A stretch of 64,000 nucleotides of DNA, taken from assembly GCF_910596095.1 (NCBI RefSeq), contig NC_056544.1:7518655-7582654 (forward strand), given 5' to 3'. Position numbers and translations under genes: made by a program. The notes below the pieces were generated by a model that saw only the letters and a list, made by a program, of their open reading frames with translations, had not been told where the DNA came from and did not search any database. Of this stretch, positions 40,035-54,579 are shown piece by piece (position 1 is the first letter of the stretch; each line of letters begins with the position of its first letter). This DNA comes from Thunnus maccoyii. Its lineage: Eukaryota > Chordata > Actinopteri > Scombriformes > Scombridae.

Positions 40035-40476
40035 CAGTGGTGGAATATAACTCTGTATATTTACTCAAGCAGTGTACATACTGTATGTAGACATTTGATG
40101 TACTTCGTCATTTCCATTTCATGCTACACCTCTAGTCCACTACTCTAGTTGCTACTTTTAAAATAGATGTAACTGTAACAGATTAAACTATCAAACTGTA
40201 TATAAAATAGTTCAAATTAGCTCCACCTTGACCAACAACAACACTAAAATGCTACTTAAACATTAATGCACCAACAATAATAATCCAATAATATAATATA
40301 TAACGATATAATAATCACTGGGGGCTTTTCTGCATTATGAGGACTTTTGTTGTTGATACTGTCAGTACATTTTGCTGATTATACTTTTACATGACATCTT
40401 CAGTGCAGGACTTTTACTTGTAATGGAGTATTTTAACAGTACTGCTCCTTTAGTCTGAATTCTACCTCCACCATTG
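40035..40476. mobile_element. CAGTGGTGGAA-type MITE
   Basis: The left end CAGTGGTGGAATATAACTC and the right end ACCTCCACCATTG are inverted. It belongs with the elements at 33497-34310 and 36786-37467. No 8-bp duplication is seen. Confidence 0.55.
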
Positions 40477-40995
40477 TGCACGACTCAATATTGAACCTAT
40501 TTGCTTAATTCATTCCCTATATTGATAGATTGATTGATTATTTGTACAGGACAAACTTAATGACAGCAAACAGTCAGTATATAATAAGTGCAAATTGCAG
40601 TTACATAACACACAATATTAAAGCCATAAAATAAATATATATATGTAGTATGACAATCGATTTATTTGTAATCAATTATATTGTCGAAAAATGGCACAAA
40701 AGTATCAGTCGAGTCTTGAATTTACACATAGTTCCTCTTTCCTTTGTATGCGTTTACGCCCTCATAATGACGTTCACAGACGATGTTTGATTGGTTAGTT
40801 GTTAGTTGTTCAAGGTAAACCCGAGAGGGAGGAGGAGGATTTCAGGACCGGAGCGATTCACTCTCCGCTCAAAGCGCAAAAACGCACAGAGTCAGCAAGT
40901 GGATACGTACCAACCTGCGGCCGATTATCAGCCTGTTTCCAACTCTTTCACTTCATTCCCCCACTGTTTTTAACGGAGCATCTACTGTAAAGGAT

Positions 40996-43900
40996 ATGTT
41001 GATGGAAGTTTCAAAGTGCATTTTCATTCTTCTATCCTGCATGCTGCTGGAACCAGTGAGTATATTTTAAACACTCTGACTTTTTCTCATGACTTGAACT
41101 TGGGCTCGTTTTCAAGAATGCGACAGTTGCTCGCCTAATTTGGCCATGTAAGGGTTGACCACATGGCTCTTTTCTAATAGAGAGTTGCCCGCATGAATAA
41201 GTGGATGTGCACGTGGGTGATCTCTGAAGTCAGTTTTGGATGCAGGGCGCACCAATGTGGGCCAAAGAGCTGCTTGGTCCATCATGTGTGGAGACTTAGA
41301 GAAGCTGTGGAGAAAAAGAATTTCAGCTAATTTTCTGTTTTGTTTTGTTTTTTAAATTCCAACCACTTTTTTTTTTTTTTTTTTTAACTTTTTAAAATCG
41401 ATAATGCTGATGACCTCCACTCTCCTCCCTCAGACACAGACTCAGCCTCCCTTTCCTGTGTTGATCTCCTCACTTCCTCTGGCACCACAGACAAAACCTG
41501 CAGCCTCTCACTGACGCTGTGTGCCAAGCTGTGTTTGTTTTTTTTAGTGACATTCATGTGTTTTTATGCCCTCGATGATCTCTTTTCATGACTAAGGTAA
41601 AGGTGAATTACCAGGAGAAACCACAGGGTGCTGTTGGTGCATGTTGGTCTTCCCAGCAGGACACCATGGCAACAGCCTCCTTTGTCTGTCTGTCTCTCTG
41701 TGGTATCCAGCGTCCTTATCCACAACTGTCTCCTGTAGAGAAGCATGTATGATTCATGCTGGGATTCAGTTGGAGGTCAAAGCCCTTAAGAGTTCAGTCT
41801 TAATATCTGCATTTGTACACAATCAAAGATTGTTTCAGCGCCTCAGTGCTGAAAATTGTGTAAAAGAAAAGATGATGCTTTGCTATTGTCGCTGGGGAAG
41901 GCAAAAGTGGTGATCATGATCATGATGATGGCGTGCAGGAAGTTTTCTCCTGATACTCCAACTTGTGTGCTGATCCATCACTGACAACATGTTCTCCTGT
42001 CATAGTCCAGAGGTGCACTGTGGGTGAAGTAATGCAGGAGGGACGTGCTGCGTAGCCTGAGGAGCGAGAAAATCATAACCTAAATGGGGGAGTCACCTTG
42101 TTGCGGGAGAGGCTGGAGTTATATGGGCTCATTTTGTGGCTAACAATAGCCACATACTACCAGTCTGATTAATGCCTACAGAGAGGAGACTCATCCACCT
42201 AAGTAACAGCAATAAATCTTCAGGTCTTGCAGAGGGTCTGTGCAGTCTCTGGCAGTAAACCTCCATGGATTCATGTTGAACCAATTCATGGCTGAAAATT
42301 CCCTCCATGTGTCCAAGACACGCAGAAACATGCAACTATAAGGACTGTGTTGGTTGAATCACAGTCAAAAGACTGATTTAGTGTCAGATGCCCAGGTCAG
42401 GCTCATCTCAGAAAGACCGCAGTGGAGACGATAGATGTGTCTGCCTCGATATGTGCAGCGCTGCTGAAGGAGCACACGCAGTATAACTCATGCAGTCTCC
42501 TACACTTGACTAATAGGCAGGTGACCTCTAACTGACGCTGTTTTGAAGCTGTATGTTGCTGTAGCGCAGAGAAACCATGAGCAAACTGTTCTCTCCACAG
42601 GTGTGTTCAGTGCAGAGTCAGATGTGTGACCTGATGAGGGAAATAGACAAGGAGAGGGAGATGTGCGAGGCTCAGATTAAGAACAAAACGACAGGTATGT
42701 AGCCTTTGTCTTCAACACGCCTTCACTGTGCCGGCTGCACTTACTCTGTCTCATCCTAATTTGCTAAATCCACAATTGGGTTGTGATTGAAGTGACACAA
42801 CAAGCTCTAAAGACAACACAAGCTGTTGAAGCCTCCCCTCTGGCTTTAGATTACACCTTGCATGGTTGAACACTGTTTTCCACCTATTGCCCCTTGTTAC
42901 ATGTGCTTTGGTTCAATTTGAAAGAAAACCCTCTTATTGATCCTTTCGTTTTCATTGAACACTATTAAGAAAAATAATGAGCATTATTATTATTATTATG
43001 GAACCTATTATGAAACTCACTTAATTTACCCTTTCAATATATTGTTGATGAGGCTTCCATTACATGTCGCCAAGTGGGATGTTGCACACTCACAGCATGT
43101 AGCACATAATTATATTCTACTGAGAGCCTCTGCTATCTCTTTGTTTAATTGAAACCTCCTTACTGCAGGTATCAGCAGACTCTTTTCTGTCATACAATGT
43201 AAAAGTCATTAAACACTCATCTTTTTAATTTAGATGTCATTTATCTTGCTATGGATTCCATCAAATGTAAATGCTGCTAAATCCTTAAAGAGATGTTGTA
43301 AATTCTACCTAGCAAACTGAAGTTTTCATAGTAATAAATTGGCAGGCAGGTGTTGATTTAGAAGTGCTGTGACCTGATTCTGCATCCGGAGACCAAACAC
43401 ACTGTGGAAAGTCATAGTGATCTGTTGAATTCAAATAACAGTGTGTAACGAAGGACGGGGAGCTGTTTCATTAGTCATGGTGGCAGCATGTTGACTAAGG
43501 TCATCTGCTGTTATAGACTCAGGGCTGTAACATCAGCTGACCAGAGCTCATATGTTTTGGCTGCCATGGGAACTCCGATGCTCCACCTTCACAGATTGCT
43601 GTTTGTCACTGGAGTAGATTCACGTCACAGCAAGCATCTTCTGTTTAAAAGTCTACATTTGTTCTCTTTGTATATGTGATATTTCCATGTTTAACATGTG
43701 GAACACACATTTTTTGGCCCCTCTCTCCTCCTCTCTGTTTCTTTCAGGTTGCAATGGGACGTGGGACAAGATCACCTGTTGGCCCAGTGCCGATGTCGGA
43801 GAAGTGGTCACCATCCGGTGCCCAAAATATCTCTACTTCTCCAAGAACGTTCCTGCACGTAAGCCTACATAATAGGTTGTGTGTTTGTGTGTGTGTGTGT

Positions 43901-46900
43901 ACTGAATGTGTGTGGAAGAAAGGGGGGGTAGGAAGTGTCTATATACAGATGTGTTTGTTTTTGTGACAGTCAGCAGTCACACAAGTTTGTGTGGTCTTTT
44001 GGCTGAAGAGTTTGACAATGATGCTTCAAGGAGATATATGGACTTAAGTACACATATGAAACAAAGACACACAAAACAAAGTAAATGACCAATGACACGT
44101 TTTGCCCAGGAGGTTGACTCAAAGACTTTTTATCAAAATAATAATATATTGGTAATAAATAAAGATTGAGCATATTCCAGCAAATGCCCAATAGCTTCTT
44201 AAATGTATCCATTAATATTTAAAAAATGTTTTCAAAAAACTTAAAAAAAGATTGGTTAAAGCTGCTCTAAGACATAATTTTTTTTTTTTTTAGCATTTTA
44301 GCATCATTCAGCTCATTGTTTTGGTTCTATGGCCCACAACTTTACTTTTTTACTATATGCTGCCTTCCCAACACCAAATGGCATATGGACTGATTTGCAA
44401 CTTGCTTGTGAACATTAATGGAGCATTTCACCACCAAAGAGTCAGATATTTTAACTTACTTACAACTGACTTACTGTAAGTTTGCCATATCGACTTAATG
44501 AAGTGATAATATGTCAGTGTTGTCTTTACAGCTTGTTGTGCTGCCACCAAAGTGGCAAAAAAATCAACTACTGCAGGTTTAACTTTCAGATTTGACAGCT
44601 CTGGATCCAATCCTGTAATATCCTCCAATGTCAAAACTGGAACTGGTACCCAGTCCTGAAACATAATCATGAAAATATCTACTTTGAAATTGTCAAATTT
44701 GAACCACCTCACCATAATTGTGATAGGGCTAAGCGTATTAAGATATTTTCTAAAAACAAAATCCCACTGAGGATTACTAGATATCTCATCATGTAAATCC
44801 TGTAGATCCATATCCTTGAGTATAAGATTAACTTGAAGTTCATTGTATAGGATGCTTGTCTATGGAGGTATGACTAATGTACAGGATATTTAAAAAGATG
44901 ACAGAGATGCTGCTCATCTCGATTTGATCTTGACCTCTCATTTGTTGTTGATGTTCCAAATGTTTCCTGCTGCTGAGTCTTAGTCGCTAACATCACGCTC
45001 CACATTTGTGACCAGAAATAGGAATCATGATATCATTCTGGCCCATGATCACCTGTTGTCTTTATCTTTCCTGTTACCCGTCTCATTTATCACAAAGAAT
45101 AAAGTAAAACTCAAAAGACATGGTGCAGCTGAGTCACAGAAAGATAAACACCTTGTCTCACTTCCTTGGACCATCCACTGATCAAAGATACGCTCTGATT
45201 ATTTGTCCTCCTTTAATCTACGAGAAGCCTCACAGGGAAGTAGTTTTAATTATGTATAAGGGAAACCATTGTCTTGGGATTTTACAGGCTTAACTGTAGT
45301 GTGTTTGTAAAGTAGTCTCTGAGATTATTCCCCTCTGAGTTACCCTGTATATCACAATTTGTCATTAATTACCACAGCGAATCCTCAGTGTAATTACGCT
45401 GTAAGAGTTGATGGAGTTGTTTATTTGCATTAATCTGGCAGAGAGGCCTCACTTTCAACTTGGAGCCTTGAGAAATGCTTTTACATCAGACTTAAAGCAG
45501 CTTGAAATTAACTTTTAAAAACACGTTTAAAGCTGCACTATTATTTTTTCATTAACAATGAATCAAATGACTTTGTGTACTATTGGTCATAGTGGTGAAC
45601 CAACAGAGAATTGCAACAGAGACTGCAGCTTCTCTCAGATCTACAGAGCTTTTTTAGCTTTTTAGCCTCTTTTAGCTCATGGTTTTGTTTTGTTTTGATT
45701 GTCGTGTTGCTTTGCTAAAAAATCAATTAGCGCTGCTTTAAAGCTCAAATTATCATGTCACTTGTCATTTCATATCCAACTATTTTGTTGATAGAAATAC
45801 ATATCCATCACTTCCTTATTGCATGTAGAACTCCTCATCAGGTCTGTCAGGTTGCATCCGTCTTTGATCGTTTGTGTGATACCTCATTGGTCAACAACAT
45901 TTTCACTGCACATCAACAACAACATTGCACGCACACAACTTCACAAACTCAACACTAGATGCTCCACCACCTTTGCTGTAGCAGTCACAGGTTTCAACTG
46001 TAAGAGCTTTTACACTTACCCTGTGTGCAGGGGTGGTGAAGGAAGGGGTCCCTGCCCCTCTAATCCATCCAGTATTTCCCTGTCATATTCAGAACATGAG
46101 AGGAATTCCAACCAAAAGATTTACCATCAGCATGTGAAAGGTTCATTACAGCGAAGAAGGGTTTTCTGGGAAGCTGTGATGTGACCCAGATGCTCCCATC
46201 TAGTGTGACCGAAAGAGGAGAACACTCCTGGGGAAACAAGGAAAGAGTGAGGGAACACATGAAGAATCACCGGATTTGTGGGGTTGAGGGCGGTTGAGGT
46301 ATATTTCACTGATATGTCAGAGGTTCACAGCATCAACTGGCCCCCACTGTGCAGGGACCAAGATTAAGTGAAGGGACCTTAAAAGAAAGCGAGGGGATTA
46401 TAAGTGACCTGTGCTGCACTGATGTGCATGATATCAATTATGCGTTAAATCAACACATCAGTGCAGGTCTCTGCTGGTTAAACCTACTCTGCTCTCAGGT
46501 CATCTAAGAAGGACTTCATTAAGGGATGATTAACTGTCTTGGACTTGGTGCATAGTAAATTACTGAGTCAGTTGGGTGAGAACCTTGTATCTCCAAATGT
46601 GTACATTAGAGGAAGCAAGAAAAACAGCCTTGTTTGTGTAGCTTGACCGCTGTGCATTTTTCAGTTTATTCATTTGATTTTGAAAAGGTTTCATAACCTT
46701 GAGAGGTTAGAGAAATAAGAAACAAATAACAGTTATGATGTATAATATTTAAGAATTTGCCCCTTTCGTGGATGTATTATGGTGTCAGAAAAGTCATTTT
46801 AGCTTCTTTTCAAATTTATTCACTGTCAATAACCGTTGCGAAAGGCTCAACTTATTGACACATGCTGAGCCATTCATTTGTAAGCCTCACACACAAAAAA

Positions 46901-49900
46901 ACAAGCATTACGAAACATGGCGCCAAAGAGATTCAGGGGCCAAGTCATAAATTTAGTTGAGATAGAGGTTGCCATTCTCATGAACTTTTTACCTAGTTGA
47001 TCTAACACACAGTCATTCATCTCTTTTAATAACATGGCCACTCACCCTCTCTCAAAGCTCTGAGTGACGGAGTGCCTGGCTGTCAGTGTTGTCACCTACA
47101 TGCTATAATGTACAGCTGAGCTAATCGTTGCATGCTAATAAGAATCTTCTGCCAAGATATAATTAGGGAGGATAAAGTGCAATAATATACAACACGGACA
47201 GAAAAGCTGAGATAAAAAAAGCCTCGAAATCAAAACGATGACGGGGTGATTAACTCGTTTGAGCTCTCCTTGTTGTCGTGCATGACACTGAAAATCCTTG
47301 CAGTCATGTTTTGGGGGATGATGAAAGCATTCTTCTGGCAATCCCTCAAACAAGCCAAATCCAGTAGTGGCATGGGCTGAAACAGCAGGGGCTTATCATC
47401 GCCTTTGTGTCTTGTCATGTTGTTTGAGGAGACTAAGCCTCCGTCTTCTCTGCAATACGCCACTCAGGTATTTGTGAGCTGACCATATTTTAATGCCAAA
47501 TACATTCTAAGACTTTAGATTGTTGGTCATTTCCCAACTCAGTCTTGATTTGATAGTGGCTGTGGAGTGATACGGTTGGGAAATGTGTGGAATGTCCTAC
47601 ATTTAGATTTCAACAGCAGCATTCAGCACACGGATTAATTTGTCGCCAACACGCGCAGCTTTCTTTCTTTATTGACAGGAAAGGAGATGAGGAAATGCTA
47701 CAAATAAATATTACACAACAAGAGACTGAATAAAATCACATGGATGTCAATCTGTGCTTCTCACTGCTGGTTACAGGATTAGATCTGTCTCATGAATGTT
47801 GTAAGAAGGGTTTTCAGTCTAATTAATGATTAGTGCCTCATCTGAACACTGATGCATTTATACTGGATTTGTGAAAAAATCTATCTTACTGTCTAAAAGT
47901 AAGTTAATATGACCTAAAAATTAAATGCGTTTTTAAAGGATTTGATTTGGATAATGCAACATTTATGAAGAACTTCGGTGCACTCAGGTCAGGTTTTTCA
48001 CCTGCATCCTTCATTCTATTTTTTAAAGGTCTTTTTTTTTTTTTTTTTACATTTTAGCCTCTATTGACAGATTAGCAGAGACAGTAAATATGAGGTAAGC
48101 ATCTTAACCAATAGGCTACCAGGAAGCCCCGCCCCAATACATTTAACTTGGTGAAATGATGCACATTTTCTGAAAATGCTCTTTGAACATAAACAGTCTA
48201 CTTTGAATTTCTTTAAAAGCATGAAAACAGAGTAGAAATTAATAGAGTAGCATTAATCTGATTTTGATGTTGCTTAAGTGACGTAAATGCTAAATAATAC
48301 TGTGTGTAATGCATAATGTGAGTAATAATACCCGTACATAGTTTTTGTAACATGCAATTATCAGTTCATGTATTGTAAGAGAGTAACACCACAAATCGAT
48401 TCACTTTGTTCACTTTTTGGCTGGACTGCAAGGGTCAGCTCTATAAATGCTAAAGTCTGCGACTGACTGACGGAGTGATGAAGTCACACCATTGGTCGGC
48501 CGGCTCAGTGTCACCAGTCTTGTATTTGTCATTTCAAATTAAAAGCCTTCTAGCGTTTCATACACAGTCCAGCCATATACTAGGTTTTGACTTAATCTTG
48601 TTCTCTACTCATCTCTACACTACTCTACTGTACTCTACAGAGCTCTACTCTACTATATGCCATTCTACTGATCTTAAGTCTACTATATTCTACTCTACTG
48701 AGCTCTACTGTTCTCTACTCCAGTGGTTCCCAACCTTTTTGTCTTGTGACCCCTTAAAATAAAGCAAATTCTACCCGGGACCTCTCATCACACATTGCAT
48801 TGTACACCACTTAAATGGACTGATTTTGTTTTATTATAATATCTTTCAGAGGCTTGAGGAGATCAAATACAGCAATTCATAAAAATGAAGAAAAAATTTG
48901 AGGAAAGTTTTAAAAAGGTGTCAGAAAAATGTTTTGTGACCCCTTAGAGTCCCCCAGTGACTTCTTGGGTGGGTCCTGACCCCCAGGTTGGGAACCACTG
49001 CTTTACTCCACTCTACTTTACTGAGCTCTGGCCCTATGTGCTCTACAGAGCTCTACTTAAGTGAGCACAAGGTGCTGTGTACTGTCTATTTTTACTTTAC
49101 TGAGCTTAAGTCTAATGTACTCCACTGTACTTCACTAAGCCGTAGTCTACTCTACAGAGCTCTACTCTGCTCTACTGAGCTCTATTCTACTGTACTCTAC
49201 TCCAGTTTACTAGTGTACTGTATTCTCTAGAGCTCTATTATCCCCAACTGAGCTCTAGTAAGTTAATCTACAGAGTTCTGCTCTATTGAACTCGAGTCTA
49301 CTCTACAGAGCTTCCTCTGCTCTTCTGAGTTTAGCCTACTGAACTTTTCCACAGAGCTCTACTTTACTCAGTCAAGCTCTAGCCTCAGAGATCTACTCTA
49401 GTTTACTTTACTCTTTTCTACTACTACTACTGAGCTCTAGTCTACTGCACTTTACTCTACAGAACTTCACTGTTCTCTACTAAGCTTCAGCCTACTGTAC
49501 TTTGTGAGCTTTAGTTTTGTGTACTCTACCATGCTCTACTGTGCTCTACTGAACTCTAGACTTCTGTACTATGCTGAGCTCAAGTCTGCTGCAATTTACA
49601 GAACTCTATACTGCTCTACTGTACTCTGCGTATTCTCCTCTACTTTACTAAGCTCTAGTCTGCTGTGCTGTACTCTACAGAGCTGTACGCAGCTCCTTTA
49701 ATCTCATCTCAGATGAGAACACTCTCTTCTCTTTATGGGCAGTCAAATGCACTTGGACCTTTCACTTCTGCCCTCATGGGCAGGGCAGAGTAAAAAATAT
49801 CTCAGTGCTTGACTGACTGTTGGCCTGGTGTGTGTGTGCAGCCTGAGAGTAATTAAGAAACATATGGAGGCAAATACACATGGGAACTCTCTGAGCTAGT

Positions 49901-52900
49901 GGGACAACTGATCCCCTTCAGTCATTCCTTCCATTTCCTTTTAGTATTTGGAAGTATTCCAGTGAGACACATACATCTCATCGTGACATAATTAAGTGTG
50001 AGTAAATGTAGGGGAAGTTTTGCCTTGCGGCTCATACAATAACCCCCCCCCCCAACCCCCAAACAACACACACAATATTATGATACATTACTTTTAATGT
50101 GAGCAGTATGTTAAATGAAACGCAGTGAAGCTGCCACAGCAATGGATTGTAAGGCATCTTGTATGAGTAATGTTCAATATTCCCTCTATCCCTCTGCTCA
50201 TTAGGTAACCTGTCAAAAACTTGCACCAAGGATGGCTGGACCTCAATCAGCTACACAATGGACTGTGGATCTGATCTCAACAACACCATGGATGATAATA
50301 TGTCGGTATGGCAACCACAGTTCGAAACTCTTCGAGCCCTATGTTGCTACTGCTGCTGGGGCGTCATGTTAAATGTCAAACTCAGTAAACATGAACTGTT
50401 TTCAGTGAGTATAACTGAATATGTTTTTGCAGGGAGAATTCTTTGACGCTATCAAGGTGGGTTACACCATCGGTCACAGCGTGTCGCTCATTTCTCTGAC
50501 GATCGCCATCATCATACTGTGTGTCTTTCGGTAAGGAGATCCATCAAAATGCTACTTAATGCCCCTGCATAATGGCAATCAAACACTTTTTTCCAGCATA
50601 TAAAGCGATAAAACCCTGTCAATCTCTCATTTCATACCATATTTCCTTCATTTTATAGAGGTTTTACAGTGTTTTTCAGACAGTAATGTGACTCCAGGAC
50701 ACATTTTGTGGGACAAGTCGTTCAAATTTGACATTATCAGCTGTTGCAACATTTCTCAAACAAAGCAGTCAACTGCAAGCAGCCATAAAGTCAAACCACT
50801 TAGGCTGCTATTGGTCACAGCATGTTAAGTGGTCAGTGTATGAGGCTCTAATAAACAACATCCAGCAGCAACAACTGGTTTATATTGTGTGTCCTGTCCT
50901 CCAGTCCTTTTGGGATGACTCGTCCGTTGGGTTTGCACAATTCACCCCCAATCATAAGCTCAATGGGGAAGCATTTGTTGGAAAACATGTAGAAGACAGA
51001 ATTGACATTTTCTCTGTAAAAACTCCAGATTTGATCTTGTTCACTTCTGTGCTGAGTGTAGATCGGAATTTTTTCACATTTGTTTCTGCCTGATAAATAT
51101 TGGTTTCACTGGAAAACTATACAGTAAAACAGATACATATAGCTTGTCTTGACAATCGCTGGTTTATATGTAGATGGACATTTAGATAACAGCACAGTAT
51201 AGTCCAACAGTCAGTGCTTATAATGTCCTCTCTCCTCAGCTAAAACACACATTTTTCTGTGCATGTTTGCCCTCATAAATTAAGTCAGTGAAGTCCAACA
51301 TATTTTTTTGGTATTTATTCTGATTGCGTGCTTTGGTGACATAAACACACACTTTATCAGATGTTTTTTGGGATAGGTCATGTAAACAGTTCATTTGAAG
51401 TCTTTAATCAGTAGGATTTCATTAGGAGCATTCTGCACACTGCCCTCTCTTCTTGATTTTAACCTCAGTTTAAATCATCTCACAGTTAATTTGTGTTCTT
51501 TTACAGGAAGCTACACTGCACAAGAAACTACATCCACATGCATCTGTTTGTGTCTTTCATACTGAAAGCCGTAACAGTTTTCATTAAGGATGTGGTTCTG
51601 TATGATGTCGGGGAGATAGACAATTGTCAGCCAACTGTAAGTACAGCTCAGTCTCTTCTCTCTGTGCTCCCATCTCTCTCACCAACACGTCCATTCTATT
51701 AGAGAAGCCTCACAGTCTATTGATTTTCTTCCTTGCAGAATCAAAAGTCTTGCATCGTAGATCAAGTTAACTTGTCCGTCTGATGTATGAGCAGCAGCCG
51801 ACTGTTAGTTTCTGTCCTTGGCTGAAGCAAACTGCATCTATTTTAATTACTCACTCAGACTTTACTGACTTTAAAGCTTTGTCTCAGAGTTTACTTAATG
51901 TGTGAGCGCTCAAGTGCTCCTGGGTGTAGCAGTGTTTGCCAAGTCCCTTCCACTCCTGAAACGACATTTCCCCATTCGTCGGTCCAACAGGATGTTGTGA
52001 GAGTTAGTGTTTGCCAAACATTAAGCCTGAACTACAGAGAGCTCTGTCAATAAATCACATTCAGAGTTTGGATATCTAGTTTGAATTGTTTTGTCTTGAT
52101 AACATGATCATAGCGACAATAGCAGAACAGACATAATTGCTCGGGTAAGATAAGGTATTAAATAAGCCACTGTTACAATTTCATATAATAAGGCTATTAT
52201 TTTATTTTTATTTGATTGATCAAGTCACCAATGTCAGTGGTGGGTCTGATCTTGCTCCAGCTGAATCCACCACTTTATTGCCAGAGAGGATTAGATCAGT
52301 AGACTGTAAATTACCTGCTTTACTATCTCTAAGTGCTGACTGTTGATGGCTGAGTATAGATATTTCCTCTGAAGGGTACACAGATTGTCCTGGTCCAAAC
52401 ACAGCTGCTAATCCTCTCAACTAATAGAAAACAACACAGAGATCAGTTTACTTGTCATGAGGAGTTCTCAACCTGTTAAAACAGCTGGATAGAGAGCCAA
52501 AGTCAAACTGGAAAGGTTAATTTAAGTCACATTGACATCTGTAATAATACAAATGACTAAAACCAGGTTATGATGATGCCAGTACACATGCTGTGATGCT
52601 GGTAAATATTTTCATGGAAACTGTTGGACTTTTGTATGCTAACATATCAGTCGTTGTTAACTTTATTAGGCTCACAAAGGTTTCCGCTTATTAGTTAATC
52701 CAAGGAAGAAGTTTGACATTTCACACAGGCTACACAGGTTGAGTTACAGGCTAGTGGAACAAAGGCTAGCTACATAGTGCATCTGGACTTTGGCTCTCTA
52801 TGATGTCTCTTTGGAGGGAGATTTTTAATGTATATGAAAATAACCCTGGAGATGTCATTGGGGTTAGCTTGGCTTAGGCTTGGTGACTACAAAACTGAAG

Positions 52901-54532
52901 GGAAAAGCTTGTATAACACACTGGGGCCGTCGAGTTTGAAAGTCATGGGAATTTACCAGACGTCTAATGAAAGATGCCATCGAGTTGCATTATATGAAGT
53001 ATAGCATCCAATGCTTTCGGAGCTTGGCCCATATTAGTGACTAAAAGTCAAGAAATCTCAACCTGCTGCTGAATTTGACCATTCTTTTAAAAACATCTGT
53101 TTCTTGGATCCCCCAGCTATGGAAGCACAGTAATTATTTCATAAAGAAGAAGAAAGTAACACAATTTTCCTCTTCAAAAGTTGATTTTATAAGCAAAAAA
53201 GATATTTGCTCAAGTCAGTACTCTCAGAGTCTTACTTGGTCTGATATGACCAGCCGCTTATGATAGCTAATGTTGGCCAGTGTTATCAAAATTAAGCTAG
53301 ATGTTGCTTTATAACTGACTACTCAGTCAGTTGGCTGACTGTCTCTACTTGTGTTACTGTTACACTGCGTTTTATAGTTTGTATAGTTTACCCTAACCAC
53401 ACAATTCTCACTTGTGGTCACTTGTGGCCACAAGTGAGAATTGTTCAGCAAAAATTAGTCTTACTTTATTCAGGAGCCATTTCAGAGGATCAGTGTACTA
53501 CTCACCATGTATCTGTGATTTTACACAACTGAACCACCAACAACAGGATCTTCCCATGGTACAGTGAGATGATTTAGATGTAACCATTAAAGTGAATCTC
53601 AAACACACTTTAATTGCTGGTTTAATTATTCTGGCAGTCATACTGAGTATAATTAGCACTGTAAGATAGCCCCTCTAGAATTTTCTCTAATTATGTAATG
53701 CTCATATTCATTTTGAAAGTGCCTATTTCCTCACTGCTGCTTTTGATAAGTGATATGCCAACAAACAACACTATAGTCTAGCAGAATCATTTCCTTATAC
53801 AGTAAGTGGGTCACCAGTACAGATTTGTGAGTCATTAAAATAAAAAAAGAAATTCTCTGTGTATAGCCTCTTCCACTGGCAACAAATTTTTCTTTATCAT
53901 TTGAATCATAATGGAATTGACCACTAACCAATAACATCGTGGTTGTTTTGTAGGTGGGCTGTAAGGCAGTGGTGGTATTCTTCCATTACGGGATCATGGC
54001 GAGTTACTTCTGGCTGCTGGTGGAAGGCCTCTACCTCCACGCTTTGTTGGCCGTCTCCTTCTTCTCTGAGAGGAAGTACTTCTGGTGGTACATCCTGATT
54101 GGTTGGGGTGCGTGCCAGAGTTTATACCTTATGTTGATGAATACACATAGCTCACAGAAGCTCATTTTCAAGATTTGACATGTCCACTTAACCAGAAGTC
54201 ATCAAACACTCATCAGGTTTCAAGTTGTTTTGTCTTTAGTACAACAGACACAATATACAATATGTGATCATATGTAAACTGATTTATAAGTGTCGTTCCT
54301 ACAGAGAAATGGTGTGCCTTTCCATCTGTATATGAATGAGTCTTGCCTCAGTTGCCACTCTGCTCTTGTCGTTATAATTCAGTCTGACTCCTGCCTTGCT
54401 TTTGCTGCTTTTGATGGGAAATCAGCTCATTTAACGAATTCATACATCCATGGCAGACAATAATTACCAAACTAAGGGATCCACTTGGCTGCAAAAGATG
54501 CTCTTTTGACAGTTTTATCAGAACACACACAC

Positions 54533-54579
<47 letters not shown>

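Larger units (their letters stand above)
33300..40790. other. Repeat-rich intergenic region between the MUL1-like gene and vipr1
   Basis: I recognise no protein-coding exon in this 7.5 kb. It holds nested MITEs (33497-34310, 36560-37760), a SINE-like repeat near 34350-34480, a pentanucleotide microsatellite (35596-35689), a GAT/GGT repeat (39804-39855) and a CAGTGGTGGAA-type element (40035-40476). The rest is AT-rich and unremarkable. Confidence 0.55.

Noticed and set aside
40799-40990. N-terminal extension of vipr1
   Set aside because: This frame differs from the vipr1 frame and stops at 40988-40990; the ATG at 40996 directly starts a good signal peptide.
45742-47463. A hidden gene inside vipr1 intron 3
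   Set aside because: Several open frames of 60-120 codons exist on both strands but overlap each other, lack recognisable domains and have no consistent splice structure.
48475-49701. Ser/Leu/Tyr-rich open frames in vipr1 intron 3
   Set aside because: They are the TCTAC-type satellite in translation.
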